Notes under the pieces: generated by a model
Databases searched by the model: none
Seen by the model: only the letters and a program-made list of their open reading frames with translations
What the model was told of the DNA's origin: nothing
Shown here: piece by piece, positions 1 to 8,537 of the stretch
Position numbering within the stretch: the first letter of the stretch is position 1
Layout of the letters: the number at the start of each line of letters is the position of its first letter
Translations under genes and position numbers: made by a program
Assembly: GCA_029570205.1 (NCBI GenBank)
Contig: JAKQSI010000004.1
Span: 1 to 64,000, forward strand
Reading direction: 5' to 3'
DNA from: Candidatus Omnitrophota bacterium
GTDB lineage: Bacteria > Hinthialibacterota > Hinthialibacteria > Hinthialibacterales > JAKPRU01
Length of the DNA: 64,000 nucleotides

Positions 1-182
1 CGGAGCCGAGGTCTGTCTGTTGCTCTCTCCCGGAAGCCCCATCCGGCCCTTTTTGGGTGCGGGTTTCTCTGTTCATCCTGACTTGCATGGTCTCATCTCT
101 TCAAGAAACCACTCGCCGCGATTATTCTCGCGATATCCAACGGGGCTCACCCCTCTTCTGACAGGCTTGTGAGAAATGCGGG

Positions 183-482
183 TTAATCCCCCCTCAGTTT
201 CAGTACCCGATAAACCCTGTCCCTGCATTTCCGGCACAGGTCCAGACGAAACGGAAAATGAACCTCATCCTGAAGGTCTTCTTCGGTGCGTTTCTCCAAC
301 TCCCGAATCAGGCGTTCTATTTCCGCCCGGATACTTTCGGAAGATCGTTCCAGGTCATCTTCGATTTCCAGTCCATCGAACGCGCAAAAGATTTCCCCCC
401 GGAAAATGAATCGCGGACGCCCTTCCTCCAGCAATTCTCCGCACAAATCACACAGAAACTTGATGCCTCTTTGTTTCTTCAT
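183..482 (-). CDS. Small Cys-rich (zinc-ribbon-like) protein
   Basis: A 99-aa protein of unknown function. It has two CxxC knuckles, CDLC near residue 11 and CRKC near residue 83, about 70 residues apart, which suggests one metal site closing over a charged helical middle rich in Glu and Arg (residues 43-72). The gene starts 19 nt after the stop of the upstream ATPase and is probably co-transcribed with it, preceded by a weak GGGA ribosome site. It may be an accessory or regulator of that ATPase, but this rests only on adjacency. I recognise no family beyond a generic zinc-binding fold. Confidence 0.7.
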   Translation of the reverse strand: MKKQRGIKFLCDLCGELLEEGRPRFIFRGEIFCAFDGLEIEDDLERSSESIRAEIERLIRELEKRTEEDLQDEVHFPFRLDLCRKCRDRVYRVLKLRGD

Positions 483-501
483 TGTTTCCCGTCGGAGAGG
501 A

Positions 502-2385
502 TTACCGTTGCCAATCCGAGAACTTATTCCGAAGGTCCTTGAGGAATCTCCCCAAAGATCGGTCTTTGACTTTATTCAGATCCATGGCAAGAACGATATC
601 CTTGGCATGTTCCATTCCCCCGATAATCGGCAACACACCGGATTCTCGAACCGCATCGAGGAGCTGATGCTTATACCGATCACGCTCGCATTTGCCTCCG
701 GGTGCCCAGCATCCCGCGCCGAGCACCTTCTTGAATGCCGCCGAGTCGATGAGAAGCCATCGTTCGATGTGCGGATTCGGAAGGGCACAGACTGTCAGGT
801 CCTTCAGATCCCCCGCCCTATTCAGTATCTCATTCCGCCGTTTTGTGATTCCCTGACAATTTGCGTCTATTGCAGCGATGAGCAGGTCCGGCAAATTCCC
901 GGTCTGCAAGTCCCGAACGTATCTCTGGAGTTCATGCAAAACCATTCCGCTCCCACCGGATGCGTTCAGTATCTTCAAATTGATTTCAATACCGGATTCC
1001 TGTGCCAGTCTACGCACCAATCCGCCGACTACTTCTTGGTGCCCGAAATCTTCAACAAACATCCGGATTTCACGCATCGAAATCCCCCGCAGAATTCGCT
1101 CTGACATGAGGCCGTCCAGTCCCTCTTGGATGTCCTTGTCCCTCCATAATTCGCCCTTCCCCCATTGAGCGCATGAGTCGATCCGGGTACATCCATCTTG
1201 TTTCTGACATACATAGAGCGATTCGTCAGGGATTCGATCCGGCAGGATGGGAGAATGAGTCGTTACGATCAACTGGGTCTCGCCCCGCGCGCTTCGGGTT
1301 TTCAGTAACTCCGCAATCATCTGAATTCTTCGCGGATGAATCCCATTCTCCGGTTCCTCAAATCCGATCAACGCCGGGAGCTCTTTCACTCCTTCCAGGG
1401 CGAGAAGTCCCAATACCCGCAAGGTCCCCTCCGATACCACACCCGCTGGAATGGGGATATCCCCTTCACGCAAAACAAGCTCCACTTCGCCCAAGTCGCT
1501 GACTTTTACCTCGATTCCAGTGACCTCCGGGATGACCATTCGAAGCGCTTTCTCGACAGCATTAAATTGTCTTGGATTAAGGCTCTTCAGTGTATTCAAA
1601 AAGGAGGCCAGATCTTCACCCATCAGCCCGATATGGCGAACCTCTTTCACAGGATTCTTGGCCCGCATTCGCTCCCTCGGCTCGAAATAAAAAAAGAGCC
1701 AACTCGCCAATTCCCGTTGCATCGCCACAAGATGAGGATAATGGGGAGGATAGTGCGGCATAGATAGGATGGAGTGATCCAAATAGCGGTCATAATAGGT
1801 TGGGTGCGCCTGCCCCTCAAAGCGCAAATGCAGGCGGTCTTTTTCCGTATCCCTTTCCAGAAAAGGGAGTCTCTTGCGGGTCGGCTCTCCCTGGGTGTTC
1901 AAAGCCGCCAGGTATTCATCGGCAACCCGCAAGACCCCGGATTTGGGCAGAATCTCCACACTGATTCGATACCGCAGGAACTTCTCTCGGACAAAAGAGG
2001 CTGGTCTTGATGCCGACGTTTTTGCCTTGCCCACTCCGTTAGCCTTGGACGGATTCATTTCCCGAATCCGACGGTTGACGGAATCGATTGTGGCCGGAGA
2101 CAGTTCAATGTCCGCCTCCAGGGTAAATGACGGCGCTTCCTGGTCCAGCAATCCTCTGATTCCTTCCGGACCAAAGGCGAATGACTCCAGCGGCTTTCCC
2201 CGATACGGCGGCTCAAATGCCTCTTTGAGTGTGCGGCTTGTCGCGATCCGCGACAAAAGCTGTAGTGCATCCAGGAGATTGCTTTTTCCGCTTGCATTCG
2301 GTCCGAAAAGCACTGAAAGTCCTGTCAACTTGATATCCAAGTCTCGAATCGACTTATACCCCTGGATTCTTATCCTCTTGAGCAT
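502..2385 (-). CDS. AAA/ABC-type ATPase with C-terminal TOPRIM/RloB-like region (OLD-like)
   Basis: A 627-aa protein. The N-terminus is a RecF/SMC-like ATPase: Walker A GPNASGKSN at about residues 28-36, a signature region near VVSEGTLRVLGLLALEG, Walker B ALIGFEEPENGIHP and the switch histidine in TTHSPILPD. The last 180 residues begin with FVEDFGHQEVV, followed by AIDANCQG and LPNPHIERWLL. This layout resembles the acidic core of TOPRIM/DUF4276/RloB-like domains. OLD-family and RloAB-type proteins with this architecture are nucleases often involved in phage defence; that function is inferred here. A GGAG site lies 7 nt before the ATG. The gene leads a two-gene unit with the Cys-rich protein downstream. 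No GajB, PtuB or restriction partner is seen. Confidence 0.85.
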   Translation of the reverse strand: MLKRIRIQGYKSIRDLDIKLTGLSVLFGPNASGKSNLLDALQLLSRIATSRTLKEAFEPPYRGKPLESFAFGPEGIRGLLDQEAPSFTLEADIELSPATIDSVNRRIREMNPSKANGVGKAKTSASRPASFVREKFLRYRISVEILPKSGVLRVADEYLAALNTQGEPTRKRLPFLERDTEKDRLHLRFEGQAHPTYYDRYLDHSILSMPHYPPHYPHLVAMQRELASWLFFYFEPRERMRAKNPVKEVRHIGLMGEDLASFLNTLKSLNPRQFNAVEKALRMVIPEVTGIEVKVSDLGEVELVLREGDIPIPAGVVSEGTLRVLGLLALEGVKELPALIGFEEPENGIHPRRIQMIAELLKTRSARGETQLIVTTHSPILPDRIPDESLYVCQKQDGCTRIDSCAQWGKGELWRDKDIQEGLDGLMSERILRGISMREIRMFVEDFGHQEVVGGLVRRLAQESGIEINLKILNASGGSGMVLHELQRYVRDLQTGNLPDLLIAAIDANCQGITKRRNEILNRAGDLKDLTVCALPNPHIERWLLIDSAAFKKVLGAGCWAPGGKCERDRYKHQLLDAVRESGVLPIIGGMEHAKDIVLAMDLNKVKDRSLGRFLKDLRNKFSDWQR

Positions 2386-2525
2386 CAGGTTTCTCCGTCT
2401 TCTTTGCCGTTCCTCTTCATGGTGTCAATGCAAAGGGCAAATATCCCGTCAGCATTCCCTCTGTTGAATCAGCGCATTTTACCAGAAAGACCAGGATTCC
2501 TCTCTGCACGAGCCTGTCTCTCTCT

Positions 2526-3623
2526 TCACAACACCCCAACTTCCCCCCGCAGCGGCGCCAGAATCTCCCGAATCGCCGTCACAAATAGCGTTTCCAACAC
2601 TCCCCGGCCCAGCGACAGCCCCGGTATCCCGCATTCCTCCAGCTTCCAGGATGCCTCCTCTCCAATTCCCCGGCAGATCAGCGCATCCGCTTCAATATCG
2701 ACCAGGCAGGAAATCACCCCGCTCCCATCTCCTGCCGTGCAGGCAATTCTGCGAAGATTCCTTCCCTGCAAGAGTCCTATTGGTTCCGGCACAGACAATT
2801 CGGGAAACGCATCTACGGCTCGGCGCACAAGATCCTCAATCGACAACGGTTCCTCGAACGTCCCGATCCAGAGGCATTGACGCGGGTCCCGAAATTCCCG
2901 CAACTCGTAGATATCATACGCGGGTTCCTCGTAGGGATGCGCATTCCACAGTGCGGAAATCACATCCGCCAGACGCGGAATCGGACACAGCATCTCCAAT
3001 CGTTCCTCCGGCACGAATTCCAACTTGCCCCGCTCACCGATTGTCGGATTCGACTGTTCGGACCCCCGGAAACTCCCCTCACCCGATGAATGGAACGAAC
3101 AGAGATCATATTCCCCGATTCTTCCCGCTCCCGCCTGGGCCATCGCAAGCCGTACATTGTCTGCATACTCTTTGGGTACAAACGTGACAATTTTAACGTG
3201 CCCTGACTGGGGTTTGGGTAAGACCGGGTGCGGTTCCGACAACCCCAGACGTTCCACCAGTAAGGCCGATAGCCCGCGCGGATGCGCGTTTAAACCGGAC
3301 CCTGCCGCGTAGACCGCAATCCCCGTATGAAGCAGCAGCCGAAGCAGGTCCGGCCAGGGCGAATACATATTCTCGGTGATCTTCCATCGGTCCGGCAATG
3401 GACGGGAGATCACCATGAAATCCACACCGCTTCGTTCTGCCTGCCGAAGAATCTCGCGAGTCACCCGATATGCCGGCCAGACCATTTTCACCGGGCGATC
3501 AGGGTCTCCGCATTGAAGTCTCCCGGAGTCCCGCGATTCGTCGCACGCGGATGGAATCGCACCATCCAGAAAATCGGCTATCCGGCGGACAGTCAAATCG
3601 CTTGGGTCCATCACATCCTCCAT
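2526..3623 (-). CDS. Nif3-like protein lacking the metal-ligand motifs
   Basis: A 365-aa protein with the three-part layout of bacterial Nif3/YqfO proteins. The YqfO-type middle domain is well kept (about residues 140-245: KIVTFVPKEYAD, AGAGRIGEYDLCSF, NPTIGERG). In the flanking Nif3 domains the dinuclear metal site looks lost. The usual HH of the ...HHP motif is replaced by SR (ISRPLP, residues 72-77), and the C-terminal GHxxxE region reads GRGVLE. The family is a hexameric dimetal protein of uncertain biochemistry. This copy probably keeps the fold but not the metal centre. The start codon overlaps the stop of the upstream membrane protein (TGATG), so the two are translationally coupled. 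Confidence 0.85.
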   Translation of the reverse strand: MEDVMDPSDLTVRRIADFLDGAIPSACDESRDSGRLQCGDPDRPVKMVWPAYRVTREILRQAERSGVDFMVISRPLPDRWKITENMYSPWPDLLRLLLHTGIAVYAAGSGLNAHPRGLSALLVERLGLSEPHPVLPKPQSGHVKIVTFVPKEYADNVRLAMAQAGAGRIGEYDLCSFHSSGEGSFRGSEQSNPTIGERGKLEFVPEERLEMLCPIPRLADVISALWNAHPYEEPAYDIYELREFRDPRQCLWIGTFEEPLSIEDLVRRAVDAFPELSVPEPIGLLQGRNLRRIACTAGDGSGVISCLVDIEADALICRGIGEEASWKLEECGIPGLSLGRGVLETLFVTAIREILAPLRGEVGVL

Positions 3624-4486
3624 CAGGTCAGACTGATTCTCTTGTACTCCAATCCGTTCGCAACGAGGGGATAGGGAAGATCACCCAGGATCGGCCAGCG
3701 TGGCGGAAGATCATCCACCTCGCCAATCCGCTGAAACCATTCCAGCTTCCGCATTCCCTCGATCCATTCATCCCATCCTTGCGCGGGAAGAAACACGATC
3801 CGGCTTCCGTCCTCCTGCTCACGAAACAGGTACGCCTGGAGAACCTCATGTCCCTCCAGAAAAGTCCCGATCTTCGTTCCGAACGGGCAGTCCAATGTTA
3901 CCTCCAGGTAAGTCGGCCGTGGCGTGGCGAGACGTTCCCGATTCTGCATCAGGATACCGCCCACGCTGTACGGAAGGTTTCGGCGATAGAGATACGCACA
4001 GTATTTCGGATAACGTTCCGTAAACAGACCGATCAGATAGCTCCGCGACCCGCATTCTGAGGCGCGAGACAACTCATCCAATCGCCAAACCGGTTTCTCC
4101 CTTTTCAGGAAGCGCTTTGCCGGATGCTCCACAATCCATCGCGCCACCATGGGAAGCACAAGCAGCGGCAGGGAACATACCGCCGCCAGCGCCACGGGAA
4201 CCCAGGCCCCGTAGTGTACCGACACCACCGTCAGGCAGTATAATGCCCAGCCTGCATACCCCAGCCGGCTGTAGCTCCAGCGCGATGCGCTTGCTTTCCG
4301 CTCGAGTATCTCCGAGAGGGTATTGACCAAATACCAACTGAATGGAACCAGCGCCGTAATCAGCAATAACTCGCATGTCGACTCGGACAGAGGCAGCCGC
4401 CCCACTGATTCCCGACCCATGACCGACACGGCTGCCGCCACCGCTGCCGCCGCAAGAAGGACTGTCTTCAGGCTTGGCATCATCAT
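3623..4486 (-). CDS. Membrane protein of unknown function (BlaI operon)
   Basis: A 287-aa protein with about four hydrophobic segments in the first 120 residues (near 7-25, 38-57, 75-92 and 93-112), then a soluble domain of about 165 residues without a motif I recognise. In most BlaI operons this position is held by a BlaR1/M56 sensor protease, but no HExxH is present here, so it is not a functional M56 peptidase. It overlaps the upstream repressor gene by 4 nt (ATGA) and the downstream Nif3-like gene by 1 nt, so all three are probably one transcript. Function unknown. Confidence 0.8.
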   Translation of the reverse strand: MMMPSLKTVLLAAAAVAAAVSVMGRESVGRLPLSESTCELLLITALVPFSWYLVNTLSEILERKASASRWSYSRLGYAGWALYCLTVVSVHYGAWVPVALAAVCSLPLLVLPMVARWIVEHPAKRFLKREKPVWRLDELSRASECGSRSYLIGLFTERYPKYCAYLYRRNLPYSVGGILMQNRERLATPRPTYLEVTLDCPFGTKIGTFLEGHEVLQAYLFREQEDGSRIVFLPAQGWDEWIEGMRKLEWFQRIGEVDDLPPRWPILGDLPYPLVANGLEYKRISLT

Positions 4487-4905
4487 GACTTGCTTCGTGT
4501 CTGCGTTCGTTCGGTGTTTGGAGCCGGGGCCACTTCACCCGCAAGAAACCTCAGAATCTCTTGCTTTTCCTCCTCTGTAGGCGCTTCCTTGGAAAAGCAG
4601 GCTCGGAACAGGGCCGGACTGTTGTTACGAAAATAAGTCCGAAGGACATAGCGGACTGCGTGATACGCCGCGCGTTCACGGCTGATCCGTGCTTCATAGT
4701 AATACATTCGACCCGCGATAGTGTGTTTGAGCGCCCCCTTCTTCTCCAGAAATCGCACCATTGTCGCCACCGAGGTATAGGCCCCGGCACGTGCGCCGCC
4801 GAGGTGATTGCGGATATCGTTGATTGATGCCTTCCGGAGATCCCAGACAGCGTTCATTATGGAAATCTCTCTCTCCGAAAATATCTTGGATCGTTGACGA
4901 GGCAT
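4483..4905 (-). CDS. BlaI/MecI/CopY-family transcriptional repressor
   Basis: A 140-aa winged-helix repressor. The N-terminal half follows the penicillinase-repressor pattern (FSEREISIMNAVWDL, then a recognition helix around YTSVATMVRFLEKKG at about residues 43-57, then the wing IAGRMYYYEARIS). The C-terminal helices would give the dimer. BlaI-family proteins bind palindromes near their own promoters. A perfect 6+5+6 palindrome lies 23 nt upstream of the start. Normally a BlaR1 protease cleaves BlaI to induce the operon; here the next gene is a non-protease membrane protein, so induction must work differently or the sensor lies elsewhere. Confidence 0.9.
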   Translation of the reverse strand: MPRQRSKIFSEREISIMNAVWDLRKASINDIRNHLGGARAGAYTSVATMVRFLEKKGALKHTIAGRMYYYEARISRERAAYHAVRYVLRTYFRNNSPALFRACFSKEAPTEEEKQEILRFLAGEVAPAPNTERTQTRSKS

Positions 4906-4928
4906 ATCTTATCGGTCCTTTTCGACTG

Positions 4929-4945
4929 AAACTGAGAACCAGTTT
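4929..4945. promoter_or_regulatory. Putative BlaI-family operator
   Basis: Perfect inverted repeat AAACTG-N5-CAGTTT just upstream of the BlaI-type gene, in the position expected for autorepression. The arms differ from the staphylococcal TACA/TGTA operator, but half-sites vary across the family. Assignment is by position and symmetry only. Confidence 0.5.
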
Positions 4946-5077
4946 ACCATGTCCTCCACGAATCGGAATCGCCAATTTGACCACTTTTCCCGCCCCAATC
5001 CCAAACCCGCAATCCTCAACCCCCCTTCTGTCCCTTTCTTCAATTCTTAATTCTTCCTACTGCTCCCCTTCATCCCA

Positions 5078-5086
5078 TGCTATATT
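5078..5086 (+). promoter_or_regulatory. Extended -10 promoter (TGCTATATT)
   Basis: TG-N-TATATT lies about 42 nt upstream of the TPR gene start at 5128. No good -35 is seen, as is common for extended -10 promoters. The in-frame ATG at 5077 lies inside this element, which argues that translation really starts at 5128. Confidence 0.45.
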
Positions 5087-5127
5087 ATTTTCCCTCTTTG
5101 ATTCAGGACCCCAAAGGAACTTTCTTT

Positions 5128-6942
5128 ATGCCAAAAGCCAAGAAAACGAAAAAAACCGTCGGATATCGCTCCAAAACGAAAATCACCTTATATCGGGAGT
5201 TGGATCGCCAGCTTGTCGATTTTTTCATGCGCAGCGGAAACACACAGACTCGCCGCGCAATACAAGCCCGTTTCCTGGATGTGTATGACCCGACAGGCGC
5301 AACCACTTCCGTCTCGGCAGAACTATACCCCTTTTTTGTGGAGTGGGCGCTTTATGACAATGGCGAGCTGGTTGGCGGACCAAGCCTGATTAAGGATTTC
5401 GCAATGAGCCGCTCCGATCTGGATGAGGAAACAGTGGCGCGCATCCACCGCCTGCTGTCCGAGTATCGTTTCGGTTTTTTTGTGGTGACCGCAATTGAGG
5501 GGGATGGTACAGTTGTTGTGCAGGAGTTGGGGGCCGAACAGCCCGGCGGATATCAGGTCCATCTTTTGGGCGCCAGAATCCCGGAGGAAGGGGAAATCCT
5601 GCTCACCCGTCTCATTCCATGGAATGACAAATGGCTGTCTGTTTCCGGCTATGTCGAACTCGGAAATCGCAGCAACCACCGCCTCGCAGGAGACCTCCGC
5701 GAATTGCGCCAGAAATACGAGCCGCACGAATGGCGGCTTTTCATGGCCTTTTTCCAGCCGAAACTCCTGTTCAACCTGTTTCGAAATCGAAATATCGACG
5801 CGCACATTCACACCCTGGCCCAAGCCCCCAAGTTCACCAGGAACCACGTCGAACTCGAGCAGGTTCGTTCTCTGGCGGACAAAAAAGACTTCCCTCGTGC
5901 CATCGCACTTGCGGAAAAGGAACTCAAGAGAAATCCTCAGAATCGGCAGATGCGCCTCTTACTGATCGCGGCCTGCCTGGCGGACGGACGACCATCGGAT
6001 TCCATTGCACGATTCAAGGAATGGGTTCAACAGGAACAGGATCAAGTAAAATTGCGGCTCGGTTTTGCCGAAGAACTCGCATCGCGCGATCTTTTTCAGG
6101 AGGCGTTCGATATCCTGGAACCGGCTCTCGAAGTCTCCGAACCGCCGGCGGCTTTCGAGATCCGTTGCGCCTGCGGCACATATCTCTATCGAATGGGGGA
6201 GATAGATCGCGGGCGCGACATGATGCTTGATGCCGTCCGGGATTCGGATTATGACCCTGCGTTGGTCAGGTACTCCGCAGGCGTTCTCTTTCATGGCTCT
6301 GAATATGCGACGGCCAGGGACCTCCTGCTGCAGCAGGAATTACTCGGAAAAACGCTCGATTCAGGCGCACGGGCACTCCTGGGATTCTGTCACTACTATG
6401 AATCCGAATGGGAGAAGGCGCTGGAAGCCTTCGATCGCGCTCCGGAGTTTGAAGGCAGTCCGCTCTCCTTGCTTCCGGTCGCCGATTGCGCATTCAATCT
6501 GAAACGATACAATCGGGCGCGCAACAACTATCAGGAGTATCTGCGCAGGCAAGAGAAGGCAAAATCGGACAAGGACGGGGAGGAGGAACAGAAAAATCCC
6601 GAGGTTGGCACGGTCCATTATCGCCTCGCATTCCTGGAATGGAAGCGCGGTATGCGCGAGCGTGCCTGGCCGCATCTTCAACAAGCCATTCGGAATGACT
6701 TTTACCACCCGGATGTTTTCTGGCTGATGTCCATGCTCTGCCTGGAGCGGGGGGAGACCGACCGTGCCAAGGTCGCTCTTCGCCTGCTTTCTGAAACCGA
6801 CCCGGACCATCCGGGGATCCTTCCGTTGTATTATCGTCTGTATCCCGGCACACCCCTGCGCAGGAGACCCATGCGATCCTACGGAGCCAGACGATCGTTC
6901 CGCCGATTCCGAAACCGAAACTACAGAAAGACGACATTATGA
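5128..6942 (+). CDS. TPR-repeat protein
   Basis: A 604-aa cytoplasmic protein. The N-terminal region (to about residue 220) is not a domain I recognise. From about residue 235 helical TPR-like repeats follow (DFPRAIALAEKELKRNPQN, EWEKALEAFDRAPEF, RAWPHLQQAIRNDFYHPDV). The last 30 residues are strongly basic (repeated Arg and Tyr), which could bind nucleic acid or membrane. The start chosen has AAAGGA 9 nt upstream; an upstream in-frame ATG at 5077 falls in the -10 element. It leads an operon with two amidohydrolase-family genes, overlapping the first by 4 nt. Probably a scaffold protein; partner unknown. Confidence 0.8.
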   Translation: MPKAKKTKKTVGYRSKTKITLYRELDRQLVDFFMRSGNTQTRRAIQARFLDVYDPTGATTSVSAELYPFFVEWALYDNGELVGGPSLIKDFAMSRSDLDEETVARIHRLLSEYRFGFFVVTAIEGDGTVVVQELGAEQPGGYQVHLLGARIPEEGEILLTRLIPWNDKWLSVSGYVELGNRSNHRLAGDLRELRQKYEPHEWRLFMAFFQPKLLFNLFRNRNIDAHIHTLAQAPKFTRNHVELEQVRSLADKKDFPRAIALAEKELKRNPQNRQMRLLLIAACLADGRPSDSIARFKEWVQQEQDQVKLRLGFAEELASRDLFQEAFDILEPALEVSEPPAAFEIRCACGTYLYRMGEIDRGRDMMLDAVRDSDYDPALVRYSAGVLFHGSEYATARDLLLQQELLGKTLDSGARALLGFCHYYESEWEKALEAFDRAPEFEGSPLSLLPVADCAFNLKRYNRARNNYQEYLRRQEKAKSDKDGEEEQKNPEVGTVHYRLAFLEWKRGMRERAWPHLQQAIRNDFYHPDVFWLMSMLCLERGETDRAKVALRLLSETDPDHPGILPLYYRLYPGTPLRRRPMRSYGARRSFRRFRNRNYRKTTL

Positions 6943-7757
6943 ACAGGACCAACATCCTCCCCGTTTCCCAATCTATTTTTCAATCTGCAAAGGTCTTGGA
7001 GGAGCTGGACAATTTGCAAATCTTTGATGCAAGTGTGGCAATCGGAACCCGGATGGTCCCGTTCGATGGCGATTTGAGCACACCCGCCGACATTCTTCGC
7101 TTGATGGATCGTTATGAGATTCGGAAAGCGGTCTGCTTCCATCACGCCGCCATTGAAAACCATCCCAATCTCGGCAACAAACTCCTGATGGAACAATTAT
7201 CCGGGCAGCAACGACTTCTGCCTCAATGGGTCATCTTGCCGGATTCCACTCGGGAGTTTCCCGATCCCGAAGACCTTGCGGCTCTCTTGAAAGAAAACGG
7301 CGTGAGGTCCGTCCGAATGGCCCCCAGAACCCATAACTATCCGCTGACTCCCTGGTGTTGCGGCACACTCCTGGAAACGCTCGAGACCCGGGCTGTCCCG
7401 GTCTTCATCACTGTCGCCGAAATAGAATGGAACGATCTGGCCATGGTTCTGAACGCCTTCCCGGAACTCAAAATTGTTCTGACCGATACCGGATACCGGA
7501 TCGGGCGCAAGGTTTATCCCCTGCTGGATCAATTCGAGAACCTGTTCCTGGAGTTCTCCGATTATGTGATCCATTGGGGTCTGGAGGATTTATGCGAGCG
7601 TTTCGGGCCGGAGCGGTTCGTCTATGGTTCGGGGTTGGGACGGTGGGATCCCGGCACACCGCTTACCGTTCTCGCGCTGGCCGATATCTCCACGGAGGCC
7701 AAACGGCTTATCGCGGGCAAGAATCTGTGCCGCCTTCTCGGCTTGGAGGAGCAATGA
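6939..7757 (+). CDS. Amidohydrolase-family pseudoenzyme (metal ligands missing)
   Basis: A 272-aa TIM-barrel protein clearly homologous to the next gene (FDASVAIG aligns with CDAHCHMG; VCFHHAAIENHPNLGN with VCSHHLAIGPETMLGN; VYGSGLG with VYGSDMP). The metal-binding HxH is replaced by SVA, the GHSGG histidine region reads TDTGYRIG, and the barrel-end Asp is Gly. It therefore probably lacks metal and catalysis. It overlaps the TPR gene stop and the next amidohydrolase start by about 4 nt each, so the three are made together. It may form a heterodimer with, or regulate, the intact paralogue. Confidence 0.8.
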   Translation: MNRTNILPVSQSIFQSAKVLEELDNLQIFDASVAIGTRMVPFDGDLSTPADILRLMDRYEIRKAVCFHHAAIENHPNLGNKLLMEQLSGQQRLLPQWVILPDSTREFPDPEDLAALLKENGVRSVRMAPRTHNYPLTPWCCGTLLETLETRAVPVFITVAEIEWNDLAMVLNAFPELKIVLTDTGYRIGRKVYPLLDQFENLFLEFSDYVIHWGLEDLCERFGPERFVYGSGLGRWDPGTPLTVLALADISTEAKRLIAGKNLCRLLGLEEQ

Positions 7758-7759
7758 CC

Positions 7760-8533
7760 ATGAACCCACTCGGTGAAAAATACTGGATCTGCGATGCGCA
7801 TTGCCACATGGGAAACTACAACGTTTTTTATATCCCCTTCGAGGGTGATCCCGATAGTATCATTCATGCCATGGACCGCTGTGGTGTCGCCGTGGCGGTG
7901 TGCAGCCACCATCTTGCCATCGGTCCTGAAACCATGCTGGGCAATTGCCTCGTGGCCGATGCTGTTGAAAAATACCCGCATCGCTTACGCGCCTGGCTGG
8001 CCGTCAATCCCCATCGTCCCGCCGAGGCGGAGGAGATCATCCGAACATTCGGCGATCATCCCGGATTTGTCGGCGCAAAACTCCACCCGGATCTTCTGGA
8101 AGCCCGCGCGGATTGCGATGGATTTCGCCCTGCCTGGGAATGGTGTGAGGAACATCAAAAAACCCTCCTGTCGCACACCTGGGAGGAGAGCAAATGGGAT
8201 GATCCGGGCATGTTTGTCGCGCTGACCGGTCGCTATCCCCACGTTCCCATCCTCATCGGCCATTCGGGCGGAACTTACCGGGGACATGTTCAGACCATTG
8301 CATTAGCAAAACAGCATCCCAACTTTTACCTGGACCTCACGAATTCTCTCCCGTACCTTCAGCGCATTCCACGGATGGTGAAAGCGGTGGGGGCGGAGCG
8401 TGTAGTATACGGAAGCGATATGCCGTTCCTGTCTTTGCCCTCAGGAATCGGTTCTGTCTTATGGGCGGATATCGACGAAAGCGAGAAACGCCTGATTTTC
8501 GGCGAAAACGCCCGAAGGTTGTTTCGCCTCTAA
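7760..8533 (+). CDS. Amidohydrolase-family metal-dependent hydrolase
   Basis: A 257-aa TIM-barrel hydrolase of the amidohydrolase_2 type. Visible ligands are HxH in CDAHCHMG near the N-terminus, a His in LLSHTWEE, GHSGG and the final Asp in YGSDMPF. The substrate is not predictable; the family includes decarboxylases and lactonases. Two starts are possible: ATG at 7754, overlapping the previous stop, and ATG at 7760. I chose 7760 because GGAGGA sits 9 nt away, against 3 nt for the first. It is the third gene of the operon; ribokinase follows after a repeat-bearing gap of 139 nt. Confidence 0.85.
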   Translation: MNPLGEKYWICDAHCHMGNYNVFYIPFEGDPDSIIHAMDRCGVAVAVCSHHLAIGPETMLGNCLVADAVEKYPHRLRAWLAVNPHRPAEAEEIIRTFGDHPGFVGAKLHPDLLEARADCDGFRPAWEWCEEHQKTLLSHTWEESKWDDPGMFVALTGRYPHVPILIGHSGGTYRGHVQTIALAKQHPNFYLDLTNSLPYLQRIPRMVKAVGAERVVYGSDMPFLSLPSGIGSVLWADIDESEKRLIFGENARRLFRL

Positions 8534-8537
8534 CTCC

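Noticed and set aside
286-1104. Plus-strand frame of 272 codons
   Set aside because: Antisense to the ATPase and the small Cys-rich gene; low-complexity Arg/Ser composition.
3623-4486. BlaR1/M56 sensor protease
   Set aside because: Expected by position, but no HExxH zinc motif or penicillin-binding domain is present.
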